Positions 54,626 to 63,360 of a stretch of 64,000 nt of DNA are shown here, in pieces. The notes under the pieces are model-generated. The model made no database searches. It worked only from the letters and a program-made list of their open reading frames with translations, and had not been told where the DNA came from. The stretch is from Aquimarina sp. U1-2 (GTDB lineage Bacteria > Bacteroidota > Bacteroidia > Flavobacteriales > Flavobacteriaceae). Position 1 is the stretch's first letter. Each line of letters opens with the position of its first letter. The position numbers were made by a program, and so were the translations under genes. The stretch spans positions 496,001 through 560,000 of the forward strand of contig NZ_JAGKIK010000001.1 of NCBI RefSeq assembly GCF_017897595.1, given 5' to 3'.

Positions 54626-54976
54626 AATGTATTGAAAATGAAAACATCGACTTGTTCTCTTAAAGAAATATTAGAAAATGGTCAGTATTACAAAAATTAG
54701 TGTCATCACTAAGGATGCAATTCAATATAATTTTGGTGTATCAATTTTTAAGCATCCCGTAAATCCCAAAAATGCAAAAAGCTAAATACTAATCTAAAAA
54801 ATTAAATAGTATGAAAAACATAGAACTCGCTAAAAATGGTACGAAACCATAGACAAGTAAATGCTAATAGAATTCCTAATTGGAACCATAACAATCAATA
54901 TCAAATGAATTAATCATTGTCAAAAGCAAAATCTCTAATTAAGTTAAGAACAAATTTACTGGTAAAACTAATAAAA
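54626..54976. other. 351-bp gap with short open frames, probable debris
   Basis: Open frames of about 20 to 35 codons occur at about 54638 and 54674. At 54811 a start reading MKNIELAKNGTKP resembles the opening of the SnoaL-like gene at 56786 (MTNIEIAN), so an eroded copy is possible. Nothing firm. Confidence 0.35.
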
Positions 54977-55564
54977 ATGAAAAATTTCAAAAAATCTATT
55001 TTATCATCGATCCTGTTTACAATAGTCCTTTTTTCAACAGTCTCAACGCAAGTTAAAGCTCAAACTTTGCGTCATATAGATGAAACTGGTAAACCATTTG
55101 CACAAATAGAAACCTCAGAACAGGGAATCATTTATAACAACTTGCTAAACTTAGCAGCACGCTGGAACAATATTGTGATTTTTGCCGAAACAGGAAGTGA
55201 ACAATTAAAAATGATGCGTGAAAGTGGCGTGTTTGCAGATAACTTCACCATTACATTCAATTTGCCAAATGGAACCAAAAAATCGCTCACCGGACTTGAC
55301 AATGAGGCTGCCAGAGCTTTTTACGACCAAGTAGTCAACGAGGTAGGGAAAAGTAATCGTATGAATCTCTCCAGCAATATCGAAGTCCTTCAATTCACCA
55401 AAAATGGAGCAAAAGCGCGATTTAAATATTTGGTATTGATTGATGGCAAAAATGCCTGGGGTGGTGAAAATGTGATAACGATAGGTAAACAAAAGGGGCG
55501 TTTTGTGGTAGAAACATCAGAAATCTTCCTATTAATCACAGATACGCCGGGATTAAAGGAATAA
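54977..55564 (+). CDS. Exported SnoaL/NTF2-like protein
   Basis: 195 residues from the ATG at 54977, which starts a good signal peptide (MKNFKKSILSSILFTIVLFS to VKAQ). The open frame extends upstream to a TTG at 54917, which would put 20 charged residues in front. The mature part (WNNIVIFAETGSEQLKMMRESGVFADNFTITFNLPNG and IEVLQFTKNGAKARFKYLVLIDGKNAWGGENVITIGKQKGRFVVET) looks like a cone-shaped NTF2 fold. No catalytic assignment. Two similar proteins follow downstream. Confidence 0.65.
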   Translation: MKNFKKSILSSILFTIVLFSTVSTQVKAQTLRHIDETGKPFAQIETSEQGIIYNNLLNLAARWNNIVIFAETGSEQLKMMRESGVFADNFTITFNLPNGTKKSLTGLDNEAARAFYDQVVNEVGKSNRMNLSSNIEVLQFTKNGAKARFKYLVLIDGKNAWGGENVITIGKQKGRFVVETSEIFLLITDTPGLKE

Positions 55565-55710
55565 TAAAATGACCTTATTTTTTCTTATGATTCTATGAAT
55601 TTCAATGTAATCTATATCTGAAGAAATAACATACTTATAAATCAATAAAGTAGCCCTAAAATTAATACTTGAATTATAAAACAAGGATGCAACAGCGCCA
55701 TTTAATAAAA

Positions 55711-55913
55711 ATGAAAGCAATAGGAACAAAAAAAGACTTCCAATAAAAGAAGAGCAGAGTCTGATTAAATTTGAAACAGCAAAGCCAGTACCAAAAGGTA
55801 GAGGTATTTTGGTTGAGGTCAAAGGGGTATCCATTAACCCTGTAGATTTTAAAGTACGAAAGTCTATCGACACCGATAGTGAGTTGGAAACAAATCAAAT
55901 TTCTAAAATATAA
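55711..55913 (+). pseudogene. Truncated, frameshifted zinc-type alcohol dehydrogenase
   Basis: Begins MKAIGTKKDF, then hits a stop. With one base restored, the frame reads on: IKEEQSLIKFETAKPVPKGR, then GILVEVKGVSINPVDFKVRKS, the N-terminus of quinone-oxidoreductase-like alcohol dehydrogenases. After that the similarity ends and a stop follows at 55911-55913. So it is both frameshifted and cut off, lacking the whole cofactor domain. A relic of gene loss or of an insertion/deletion event beside the accessory region. The rest of the 55565-56028 gap is AT-rich with nothing recognised. Confidence 0.8.
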
Positions 55914-56028
55914 TATCACCCCAATCTTTGCAAACTTTTAAAAAAAACGATTAAAAATGAATTCTAGTAAAAAACACAAAAGATTACTGGTAAATCTGAA
56001 TAAATAATTTAATTGAAAATTAAAGAAT

Positions 56029-56460
56029 ATGGAAAATCAAACAACAGCAAACAAAGCCATACTGAAGAAGCTCATTGATGAGGCTTTCAATAGCCGAAAC
56101 CTAGATGTACTGGAAGAAGTTTTACATCCGGATTTTATAAACCACCAGGAAGTGTTTCCATTAGAAGCTAAAAAAGGTCCGGCGGTTTTTAGAGAGCTTT
56201 ATAGTGTATTTTTTAGTATCTTCTCAGATGTAAAGGCAGATTATACGCACGTAATTGCCGAAGATGACTATGTAATGGCTCGTGATTTCATCTCAGGTAC
56301 CAACGACGGCGAGATTATGGGTAAACCCGCCACAGGTAAAAAAGTGAAATTTGAAGTTTTTCATCTTTACCGAGTGCAAGATGGTAAACTTATCGAAAGG
56401 TTTGGCCTGACCGATGATGTAAGCTTAATGAAACAGTTAGGCTTTATGCCAGAGGAATAA
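56029..56460 (+). CDS. SnoaL-like ester cyclase-family protein
   Basis: 143 residues, soluble. The NTF2-type motifs are clear: LIDEAFNSRNLDVLEEVLHPDFINHQEVFPLEAKKGP, VKADYTHVIAEDDYVMARDFISGTNDGEIMGKPATGKKVKFEVFHLYRVQDGKLIERFGLTDDVSLMKQLG. This is the polyketide-cyclase-like group of small enzymes or binding proteins, with conserved His and Asp in the cone. Substrate unknown. It belongs to a loose cluster with the genes at 54977 and 56786. Confidence 0.85.
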   Translation: MENQTTANKAILKKLIDEAFNSRNLDVLEEVLHPDFINHQEVFPLEAKKGPAVFRELYSVFFSIFSDVKADYTHVIAEDDYVMARDFISGTNDGEIMGKPATGKKVKFEVFHLYRVQDGKLIERFGLTDDVSLMKQLGFMPEE

Positions 56461-56785
56461 GATTATGTCAATTACTAATTAATATTGAAACGATCTACTG
56501 GTGATTAATAAAAATTAGATTCCAATCGATATAATTTATCATTGTTGTCCGATAAAAAAGTTGATAAGCTCTGAACACCTCTATTACCATTAAGAATTTA
56601 TAAGTTTATAGAAAAGACACCTTGCTTTTCTAAAATTTTAGACACCTTGGTTTGAAACTGAATCGTCTTTACTTCAAAAACCATAATAGACAAGTACTTA
56701 CAAATAAATCTTTGTTCTATTTTCTAGCAGCGCAGCGGTCTATTTTCTTTAACCGGACAATACTGAAAAAAAAGTAATGTAAAAA
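56461..56785. other. 325-bp gap
   Basis: No coding frame. Contains paired GACACCTTG motifs (near 56617 and 56650) and CATTGTTGTCCGATAAA near 56540, which reminds me of insertion sequence ends, but no partner end or transposase is visible. Confidence 0.3.
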
Positions 56786-57220
56786 ATGAAAAAACATATG
56801 ACAAACATAGAAATTGCAAACACTTTTTTGCAGGCATATTCAGCGCATCAGATTGATAAAATGGTGTCTTTATGTACCCCCGAAGCCACTTACCATTATG
56901 TACCCTACGGCGAACAAGGTAAAGGAAGTATAGAAAAAGAAGCAAAACATCTCTGGGAAACTTTTACAACCGTAATGCCTGATTTTTATGTACATATTCA
57001 AACTTCGATGGAAACCCAGGAGGGAATTATCATCGTCAAAGCATTGCAAGGTGGCACATTAGAAGAAGAGGTGATGGGTATTCCCGGTAACAGCAAAAGA
57101 AATGAAGCCCCACATATTTACCTTTTTACTTTTCAAGAACATAAAATTTCTCATATAAAGTGCTATTGGGATAATAACACCATCTATCAGCAATTGGGAT
57201 ATACGGAAGAGCATAGTTAA
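56786..57220 (+). CDS. NTF2/SnoaL-like protein
   Basis: 144 residues, no signal peptide. Starts MKKHMTNIEIANTFLQAYSAHQIDKMVSLCTPEATYHYVPYG, the helix pair and first strand of the NTF2 fold, and continues with MPDFYVHIQTSMETQEGIIIVKALQGG and PHIYLFTFQEHKISHIKCYWDNNTIYQQLG. The fold is shared with SnoaL and many small lyases or isomerases. The GC of the gene is close to its neighbours. Function unknown. Confidence 0.8.
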   Translation: MKKHMTNIEIANTFLQAYSAHQIDKMVSLCTPEATYHYVPYGEQGKGSIEKEAKHLWETFTTVMPDFYVHIQTSMETQEGIIIVKALQGGTLEEEVMGIPGNSKRNEAPHIYLFTFQEHKISHIKCYWDNNTIYQQLGYTEEHS

Positions 57221-57371
57221 GAAAAGTTTAGAACCGACTCATTTAAACTACTGTCAATCCTAACATAATATATGGGCTAGACGACAAACCAAAAAATATA
57301 TATAAAATCAACTACACAATTAAATTCTTAGTTAATCCGTAACTTCGTAGTTTTACTATAAAGTTAACAAC

Positions 57372-57983
57372 ATGCCAAAAGAAATATCAACAGAAGCAAC
57401 TATTCTACAGGCGGCACGAGAAGAGTTTGTGCAGCATGGGTATGCTGGAGCACGTATGCAGGCGATAGCAGATCGTGCGAATATTAACAAAGCAATGCTT
57501 CATTACTATTTTAGAAGTAAGGAATTACTTTTTCAAAAAATTTTGAGTCAAACTTTGGATGCAGTTGCTACGATATTTCTATCAGCCCTTGGTAGTAGCG
57601 AAACGGTTAAAGAACGGTTACATAACCTAATTGATAATCTTATTGACCATATTTTACATAGTCCCGAAACTCCTATCTTCATTTTAAATGAAATTGCACG
57701 TAACAGTCAAAAATACCAATCTCAAATTTCTAACAAAATGAAAGATGCTGGTGTGATCCAAAATTTTTTTTCTCAAATTAAATTAGAGCAAGACCAAGGA
57801 ATTATGATAAGTACTCCAGCACCGCATATTTTTGTTACTTTAATGTCTCTTATTGTTTTTCCTTTTTTGGCAAAACCTGTAATAATTTCCTCCTTTGAAC
57901 TATCGGATAACGATTTTGAAGTTTTTATCGAACAGCGTAAAATACTTATAAAGAATCATTTAGAAGTTTTTTTCATAAATTAA
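57372..57983 (+). CDS. TetR/AcrR-family repressor of the efflux operon
   Basis: 203 residues. The helix-turn-helix is at about 8-55 (ILQAAREEFVQHGYAGARMQAIADRANINKAMLHYYFRSKELLF). The C-terminal part is the variable ligand-binding domain. Just downstream lie two copies of TTAACCATTTrGTTrA bracketing the promoter of the following TolC-ABC operon; the first copy overlaps this gene's stop. Very likely the repressor binds both. The layout resembles E. coli cecR next to ybhGFSR. Confidence 0.92.
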   Translation: MPKEISTEATILQAAREEFVQHGYAGARMQAIADRANINKAMLHYYFRSKELLFQKILSQTLDAVATIFLSALGSSETVKERLHNLIDNLIDHILHSPETPIFILNEIARNSQKYQSQISNKMKDAGVIQNFFSQIKLEQDQGIMISTPAPHIFVTLMSLIVFPFLAKPVIISSFELSDNDFEVFIEQRKILIKNHLEVFFIN

Positions 57984-58050
57984 CCATTTAGTTGAATTTT
58001 TTGATTAATATTTTTACATTTGTATCTATTAAGATTAACCATTTGGTTAA
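57980..58050 (+). promoter_or_regulatory. Efflux operon promoter bracketed by two TetR-type operators
   Basis: Operator 1 is TTAACCATTTAGTTGA at 57980-57995; operator 2 is the perfect palindrome TTAACCATTTGGTTAA at 58035-58050 (14 of 16 bases identical to the first). Between them the promoter has TTG at 57992-57994, 20 bp, then TACATTTG at 58015-58022, a full match to the Bacteroidota consensus. Operator 1 covers the -33 box and operator 2 lies just after the transcription start. Confidence 0.8.
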
Positions 58051-58064
58051 CTATAGGTACGATA

Positions 58065-59321
58065 ATGAAATATATATTTATTTTTCTAGCAATTTTCTTC
58101 AGCCTTTCAACGACTGGTCAAGAAGTGATTTCTCTCAGAGAACTTTATGCTTGGGGAAATACAAATTATCCTTTAGCACAAGATGCTAAGCTTATACATA
58201 AAATAGAATCGCTCAATCTAGAGGCCATTACGAGAAAGCGACTTCCACAACTTTCACTTAATGCACAAGCGCAGTATCAATCTGAAAATATCGAATTACA
58301 AACAGGTCAGATTTCGCTAGAGGCTCCACAAGATACCTATAATGCTTATGTAGATATCAATTTCAACCTGTACGATGGCGGACTCACTAGAGTCCGGAAA
58401 CAACTACAACGTAATCAATCATCTGTACAATACAATCAGTATAAAGTACAATTACGAACTGTAAAGAAGCGTATAAACCAGTTGGTTTTTACTATTACAC
58501 TTTCTCGAAAGCATGTAAAAATCATACAAAATACAATTGATCAATTACAGGAAAATATAGATTTGGCAGAAGCACAAGTAAATAATGGTACTCTACTTGA
58601 AAGTGAACTTAATAAACTAAAAGTTCGTTCTCTGGAAGCAAAAAAAGAACGTACTGCGATCAGAGCCAATACTAAGAACTATATTAATTTATTAGAACAA
58701 CTTACAGGAAAATCTTATGAAATACATACACAATTCGATCTTCCAGCAGAACTTACCATTAGTGTTTCAGATAGCATCAACAGACCTGAAAATCTGCTAT
58801 ATGATAGCCAAAAAAAGCTGCTCGAAACTCAAAAAAACTTGCTCGAAGCCGAATTGATGCCAAAGATTTCCTTATATGGTCGCGGAGGAATAGGTAATCC
58901 CAATCCATTAAACTTTGCAGATTTTGAAACGTCTACATATGCTTTAGGGGGTATTCGACTGCAATGGAGCTTTTTTGACTGGGGCAGCAACCGAAAAGAA
59001 AAGGCTAAACTGGAAGTAGATCAACAACAGATAGAAGTAGACCGGAACCTTTTTAATTTTGAACTGGAAAATGATCGGCTTATACTACAAAATGAGCTGG
59101 ATAAATTAGTAACTCAGATTAAAAACAGCGAGCAAATTGTACGATTACAAAACAAAATTCTGGAACAGTCTAAAGCACAATTAGACAACGATGTAATTAC
59201 CACTTCAGAATATATTACACAACTTAATACCTCGCTAAATGCCCAGTTGCAGTTAGAACTTACGAATACACAGTTATTAAAGGCACGGGTAGGATACTTA
59301 ACTCTTTTAGGAAAACTTTGA
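58065..59321 (+). CDS. TolC-family outer-membrane efflux protein
   Basis: 418 residues from the ATG at 58065 with signal peptide MKYIFIFLAIFFSLSTTGQE; an upstream in-frame start at 58020 is inside the promoter. The protein has long helical hairpins (VHITL-type VKIIQNTIDQLQENIDLAEAQVNNGTLLESELNKLK and QKKLLETQKNLLEAELMPKISLYGRGGIG) and two repeats, as TolC channels do. It forms the outer-membrane exit duct for the ABC pump encoded downstream. The stop overlaps the next start (TGATG). Confidence 0.9.
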   Translation: MKYIFIFLAIFFSLSTTGQEVISLRELYAWGNTNYPLAQDAKLIHKIESLNLEAITRKRLPQLSLNAQAQYQSENIELQTGQISLEAPQDTYNAYVDINFNLYDGGLTRVRKQLQRNQSSVQYNQYKVQLRTVKKRINQLVFTITLSRKHVKIIQNTIDQLQENIDLAEAQVNNGTLLESELNKLKVRSLEAKKERTAIRANTKNYINLLEQLTGKSYEIHTQFDLPAELTISVSDSINRPENLLYDSQKKLLETQKNLLEAELMPKISLYGRGGIGNPNPLNFADFETSTYALGGIRLQWSFFDWGSNRKEKAKLEVDQQQIEVDRNLFNFELENDRLILQNELDKLVTQIKNSEQIVRLQNKILEQSKAQLDNDVITTSEYITQLNTSLNAQLQLELTNTQLLKARVGYLTLLGKL

Positions 59322-60232
59322 TGAAAAATACGTTTATTCCCATACAAATACTTATTGTGTTAACGCTTTTATCTTGCGGTGACGATAACGCATCAGATGC
59401 CTATGGCAATTTTATTGCCAATGAAACTACGGTTAGTGCAAAGGCTACAGGAGAACTAATTTCCTATCGCATTACCGAAGGGATAAAACCTAAAGCAGGT
59501 GAGCAGGTAGGCCTTATCGATACTGTACGGCTACACCTTGAAAAGCTCAAAGTACAAGCACAAATCACTGCGATTGATGATAAGTTGCAAACCGCTGCAC
59601 CTGAAGTAGCTGTATTACTTGAGCAAAGGGAAAATCTACAGCGTGAACGTAATCGTACTGCACGACTGGTCGCACAGAAAGCTGCTACACAAAAGCAACT
59701 TGATGATTACGAAGGAGACTTAGATCAAATAAACCAACGTATCAGTTCTACACGCCGTATGGTAAGTGTAGCAAATCGGGGTATCCTTGCAGAACGTAAA
59801 CCCCTAGAAGCACAGATAAGATTACTTAATCGGCGTATACAAGATCATATTATATATAACCCTATCCAGGGTACCATCCTTTCATCATTTGTTGAACCTA
59901 ATGAATTTGTTACTGTGGGAGCACCCTTATATCAGGTGGCTACCCTTGACACTCTTATTTTAAGAGCGTACACCAGTGCTCTTTTACTACAAAATGTAAA
60001 ACTTAATGATAGAGTTATTGTAAGAATTGACAAGGATGAAAAAAGGTATACAAACTTGAGTGGAACTGTCACTTTTATTTCAGACGATGCTGAATTCACC
60101 CCAAAGAGTATTCAAACCAAAGAAGAGCGAATACAACTAGTATATGCCATTGAAGTAGCTGTTAAAAATAATGGGATCCTTAAAATTGGGATGCCCGGTG
60201 AGGTTGTTTTTCCTATAAATAATAAAGAGTAA
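59321..60232 (+). CDS. HlyD-family periplasmic adaptor (YbhG-like), lipoprotein
   Basis: 303 residues from the ATG at 59321. Lipobox LTLLSC places the lipidated Cys at 19. A biotinyl-lipoyl-like half (VSAKATGELISYRITEGIKPKAGEQVGLID) is followed by a long helical hairpin (about 70-165) and the second half (YNPIQGTILSSFVEPNEFVTVGAPLYQVA). It links the inner-membrane ABC pump to the TolC-like duct. Coupled to both neighbours by overlapping start/stop codons. Confidence 0.92.
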   Translation: MKNTFIPIQILIVLTLLSCGDDNASDAYGNFIANETTVSAKATGELISYRITEGIKPKAGEQVGLIDTVRLHLEKLKVQAQITAIDDKLQTAAPEVAVLLEQRENLQRERNRTARLVAQKAATQKQLDDYEGDLDQINQRISSTRRMVSVANRGILAERKPLEAQIRLLNRRIQDHIIYNPIQGTILSSFVEPNEFVTVGAPLYQVATLDTLILRAYTSALLLQNVKLNDRVIVRIDKDEKRYTNLSGTVTFISDDAEFTPKSIQTKEERIQLVYAIEVAVKNNGILKIGMPGEVVFPINNKE

Positions 60233-61149
60233 TGTCTGCCATATACACTGAACGTATTACCAAAATGTATAACAAGGTACACGCCCTAAATGGTCTGTCT
60301 ATACATGTAGATCATGGTGAGATCTTTGGATTAATTGGTCCGGATGGTGCTGGAAAAAGTACGTTTTTCAGGATATTGACCACTTTACTCCTAGCCGATA
60401 GTGGTATGGCAACCGTGGCTGGACACGATGTGGTGAAAGAATATAAGGAAATACGTAAAAAAGTAGGCTATATGCCTGGTAAGTTTTCCTTATATCAGGA
60501 CTTGAGCGTAGAGGAAAATCTCACTTTTTTTGCCACTATTTTTGGAACGACCATTAAACAAAATTATGATTTGGTGAAAGAAATTTATGAGCAGATAGAA
60601 CCCTTTAAAGAACGTCCCGCAGGTAAGCTATCTGGTGGTATGAAGCAAAAACTTGCTCTTTGTTGCGCCCTTATACATAAACCAGAAGTCCTTTTCTTAG
60701 ATGAACCTACTACCGGTGTAGATACTGTAAGCCGAAGGGAATTTTGGGATATGTTGGCTTCGCTTAAAGAAAAAGGTATAGGGATACTGGTTAGCACACC
60801 CTATATGGACGAGGCAGGGCGTTGTGACCGTATAGGTTTGCTACAGGAAGGTAAGCTGCTTAAGGCCGATACGCCTAAGGGTATAATTGATGGATTCAAA
60901 AAATCACTCTATGCTATTAAAACAGAAAGTACCTATAAAACACTGCTTTTTTTACGTAAACAGGAATTTACAGAGAGTGCACTGCCATTTGGTGAATATA
61001 TTCACTTGAGTACCAAGTGGAAGCTGAACGAAAACCAAATCCTTTCCAAACTAAAGGAAGGCAACTTAATAATTAAAGAGGTAAAGAGAATTATAGCTAC
61101 TGTCGAAGATGTATTCCTTGATTTATCAAGTAAAAAATCAACTATTTAA
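60232..61149 (+). CDS. ABC transporter ATPase, first half (YbhF N-half-like)
   Basis: 305 residues. Walker A is GPDGAGKST (about 35-43), signature LSGGMKQKLAL, Walker B VLFLDEPTTGVD. In E. coli YbhF two ATPase domains are fused; here they are separate genes. This one has a canonical signature and an extra C-terminal region of about 80 residues. Start overlaps the adaptor stop by one base. Confidence 0.93.
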   Translation: MSAIYTERITKMYNKVHALNGLSIHVDHGEIFGLIGPDGAGKSTFFRILTTLLLADSGMATVAGHDVVKEYKEIRKKVGYMPGKFSLYQDLSVEENLTFFATIFGTTIKQNYDLVKEIYEQIEPFKERPAGKLSGGMKQKLALCCALIHKPEVLFLDEPTTGVDTVSRREFWDMLASLKEKGIGILVSTPYMDEAGRCDRIGLLQEGKLLKADTPKGIIDGFKKSLYAIKTESTYKTLLFLRKQEFTESALPFGEYIHLSTKWKLNENQILSKLKEGNLIIKEVKRIIATVEDVFLDLSSKKSTI

Positions 61150-61154
61150 AAAGG

Positions 61155-61913
61155 ATGTCTAGAGAAATTGTCATAAAAACAGATGCACTCACCAAAAAGT
61201 TTGGTGATTTTGCTGCTGTAGACGAAATCAGTTTCGAGGTTACGAAAGGCGAAATTTTTGGTTTTTTAGGAGCAAATGGTGCTGGTAAGACTACAGCTAT
61301 TAAAATGCTTATCGGATTAAGTAGACCCACCAGTGGAGAGGCAACTGTAGCTGGTTATGACCTATATAAGGAGACAGAGCGTATCAAGAAACGTATTGGG
61401 TATATGTCTCAAAAATTCAGCCTATACAACGATCTCACACCACAGGAAAATATTAAGTTTTTTGGTGGAATCTATTCGCTTTCACGAAAAAGTATCAAAG
61501 AGAAAACACAGGAGATTCTAGAAAAACTAGATCTGGTGGATGTTGCTAATACCCCCGTATCAACTATTCCTTTGGGGTGGAAGCAACGGCTGGCTTTCGC
61601 TGTTGCGACACTGCACGATCCTGAAATTGTATTTCTGGATGAACCTACGGGCGGAGTAGACCCTATGGTGCGCAGACAGTTTTGGGAAACCATTTACGAA
61701 GCTTCTGATAATGGTAAAACTATTTTTGTGACCACACACTATATGGATGAGGCAGAGTATTGCCATCGGATAAGTATTATGGTAGCGGGCAAAATTGCTG
61801 CGCTCGATACCCCAGACAGTTTAAAAAAACAATTTGAAGTCGAATCAATGGATGAAGTGTTTGTAAAACTAGTACGAAGAAACGAAAACACAACATCAAA
61901 AATTTCAAAATGA
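61155..61913 (+). CDS. ABC transporter ATPase, second half (YbhF C-half-like)
   Basis: 252 residues. Walker A is GANGAGKTT; Walker B IVFLDEPTGGVDP. The signature is altered to IPLGWKQRLAFA, so the usual LSGGxxQ is lost, as in the second ATPase domain of YbhF. It should pair with the ATPase just upstream as a heterodimer with one degenerate site. The 5-bp gap to the upstream gene shows tight coupling. Confidence 0.93.
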   Translation: MSREIVIKTDALTKKFGDFAAVDEISFEVTKGEIFGFLGANGAGKTTAIKMLIGLSRPTSGEATVAGYDLYKETERIKKRIGYMSQKFSLYNDLTPQENIKFFGGIYSLSRKSIKEKTQEILEKLDLVDVANTPVSTIPLGWKQRLAFAVATLHDPEIVFLDEPTGGVDPMVRRQFWETIYEASDNGKTIFVTTHYMDEAEYCHRISIMVAGKIAALDTPDSLKKQFEVESMDEVFVKLVRRNENTTSKISK

Positions 61914-62203
61914 AAAAAATAGAGCTTCAACAATTACATATTTTATTGACTTCAAGCCTATTAATCACTATGCTCTCTGCTAAGAATTCAGGTAAGTTTA
62001 CCGCGACTATAAATACTATTTCAAAACAGAATCAAGACTATATGGTTTTTATGCTCTTTCATAGAAGGGTCGACTTCCCACTAGAGTCTCGAAAGACTTT
62101 TAATATAGGTAAAGTAACCAATAGCTATAGGTCTGCACTTATAGGTACAACTAACCTTACCAAAATGGAAAAATGTAATTATAAAAATCACATGTTTCAC
62201 TAA
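61910..62203 (+). CDS. Small ORF between ATPase and permease, unknown
   Basis: 97 residues. The start overlaps the ATPase stop (ATGA), which favours translation. The N-terminus is mildly hydrophobic (LHILLTSSLLITMLSA); the rest has no recognisable motif and an irregular composition. No such gene is expected between ATPase and permease in YbhFSR-type operons. It may be a small accessory protein or just an open frame in decayed sequence. Confidence 0.35.
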   Translation: MKKIELQQLHILLTSSLLITMLSAKNSGKFTATINTISKQNQDYMVFMLFHRRVDFPLESRKTFNIGKVTNSYRSALIGTTNLTKMEKCNYKNHMFH

Positions 62204-62253
62204 ATAGTAGTTCAAACAACATCACGATCAAATTTGTAGTACTCAATTAGAAG

Positions 62254-63360
62254 ATGAAGGTATTTCTAGCATTTTTAAAAAAAGAATTTTATCATATCCT
62301 AAGAGACAAACGTACTTTGCTTATCTTATTTATAATGCCTGTTACACAAGTATTAATTTTTGGCTATGCAGTAACCAACGAGTTTAAGGATGCACGCATT
62401 GACGTGCTGGATAATTCAAGATCTCCCCTGAGTAGAGAATATATAAATCATCTCCAAAGCTCGGGTCATTTTCAACTCAATCAGTCAATAACCAATTATA
62501 GAGATATCGAAGAAGGTATGAAAGCCGGTAACTCCAAATTTGCTCTAGTTATTCCTCATGATTTTTCGACTGATTTTTTAGCCAAAAAACAACCCGAGGT
62601 ACAATTATTAGCAGATGGTTCTGACCCTAATAATGCCACTACATTAGTACAATATGTTAATCAAATGTCATATAGTTTTATAAATAACAAGTTTCCTAAT
62701 AGTACTCAAAAAAGGTCTATTACTGTTTCCTCAAGAATGCTTTACAATCCTCAATTAGAAAGTGCTTACAATTTTATTCCAGGGGTAATCGCTATGATCC
62801 TCCTTATTATTTCGGCAATGTTGACTTCCTTAACTATTGCAAAAGAAAAAGAACAGGGTACAATGGAAATCTTGCTGGTCTCGCCATTATCACCTTTCAT
62901 TATTATCTTAGGAAAGGTAGTACCCTATGCCATTCTTAGTTTTATTAACGCCTTAATCATTCTACTGCTAGGGACTTCAATTTTTGACGTACCCATAAGA
63001 GGTAGTATTATTCTGTTGTTACTAATGTGTTTGCTCTATGTAATTGTTGCGCTCGCGCTAGGCATTTTAATTTCAACTGCTGAAGACACCCAACAAGGCG
63101 CAATGATGAAATCTATGATGGGATTGATGCTGCCCACAATGATATTGTCAGGATTCATGTTTCCATTATCTAGTATGCCACAAGTTTTACAGGGGTTAGG
63201 ACATATTGTACCGGCTACCTATTTTATCGAAATTCTCAAAGCTATAATGTTAAGGGGTACAGGACTGCTTACCATTTGGCTTTCTACTCTGGTACTAATA
63301 GGAATGGCCATCGTATTGCTAGGGTTGGCTATTAGAAATTTTAAAATACGACTGCAATGA
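62254..63360 (+). CDS. ABC-2 type permease (YbhS-like)
   Basis: 368 residues. One N-terminal helix (LLILFIMPVTQVLIFGYAVTNEF), a large periplasmic region of about 130 residues, then five helices, with the family runs IAKEKEQGTMEILLVSPLSPFIIILGKVVPYAIL and MLPTMILSGFMFPLSSMPQVLQGLGHIVPATYFIEILKAIMLRG. It is the first of two permeases, and its stop overlaps the next start (ATGA). Confidence 0.93.
   Translation: MKVFLAFLKKEFYHILRDKRTLLILFIMPVTQVLIFGYAVTNEFKDARIDVLDNSRSPLSREYINHLQSSGHFQLNQSITNYRDIEEGMKAGNSKFALVIPHDFSTDFLAKKQPEVQLLADGSDPNNATTLVQYVNQMSYSFINNKFPNSTQKRSITVSSRMLYNPQLESAYNFIPGVIAMILLIISAMLTSLTIAKEKEQGTMEILLVSPLSPFIIILGKVVPYAILSFINALIILLLGTSIFDVPIRGSIILLLLMCLLYVIVALALGILISTAEDTQQGAMMKSMMGLMLPTMILSGFMFPLSSMPQVLQGLGHIVPATYFIEILKAIMLRGTGLLTIWLSTLVLIGMAIVLLGLAIRNFKIRLQ

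Noticed and set aside
56530-56560. Sequence CATTGTTGTCCGATAAA as an insertion sequence end
   Set aside because: No partner end, target duplication or transposase remnant was found nearby.
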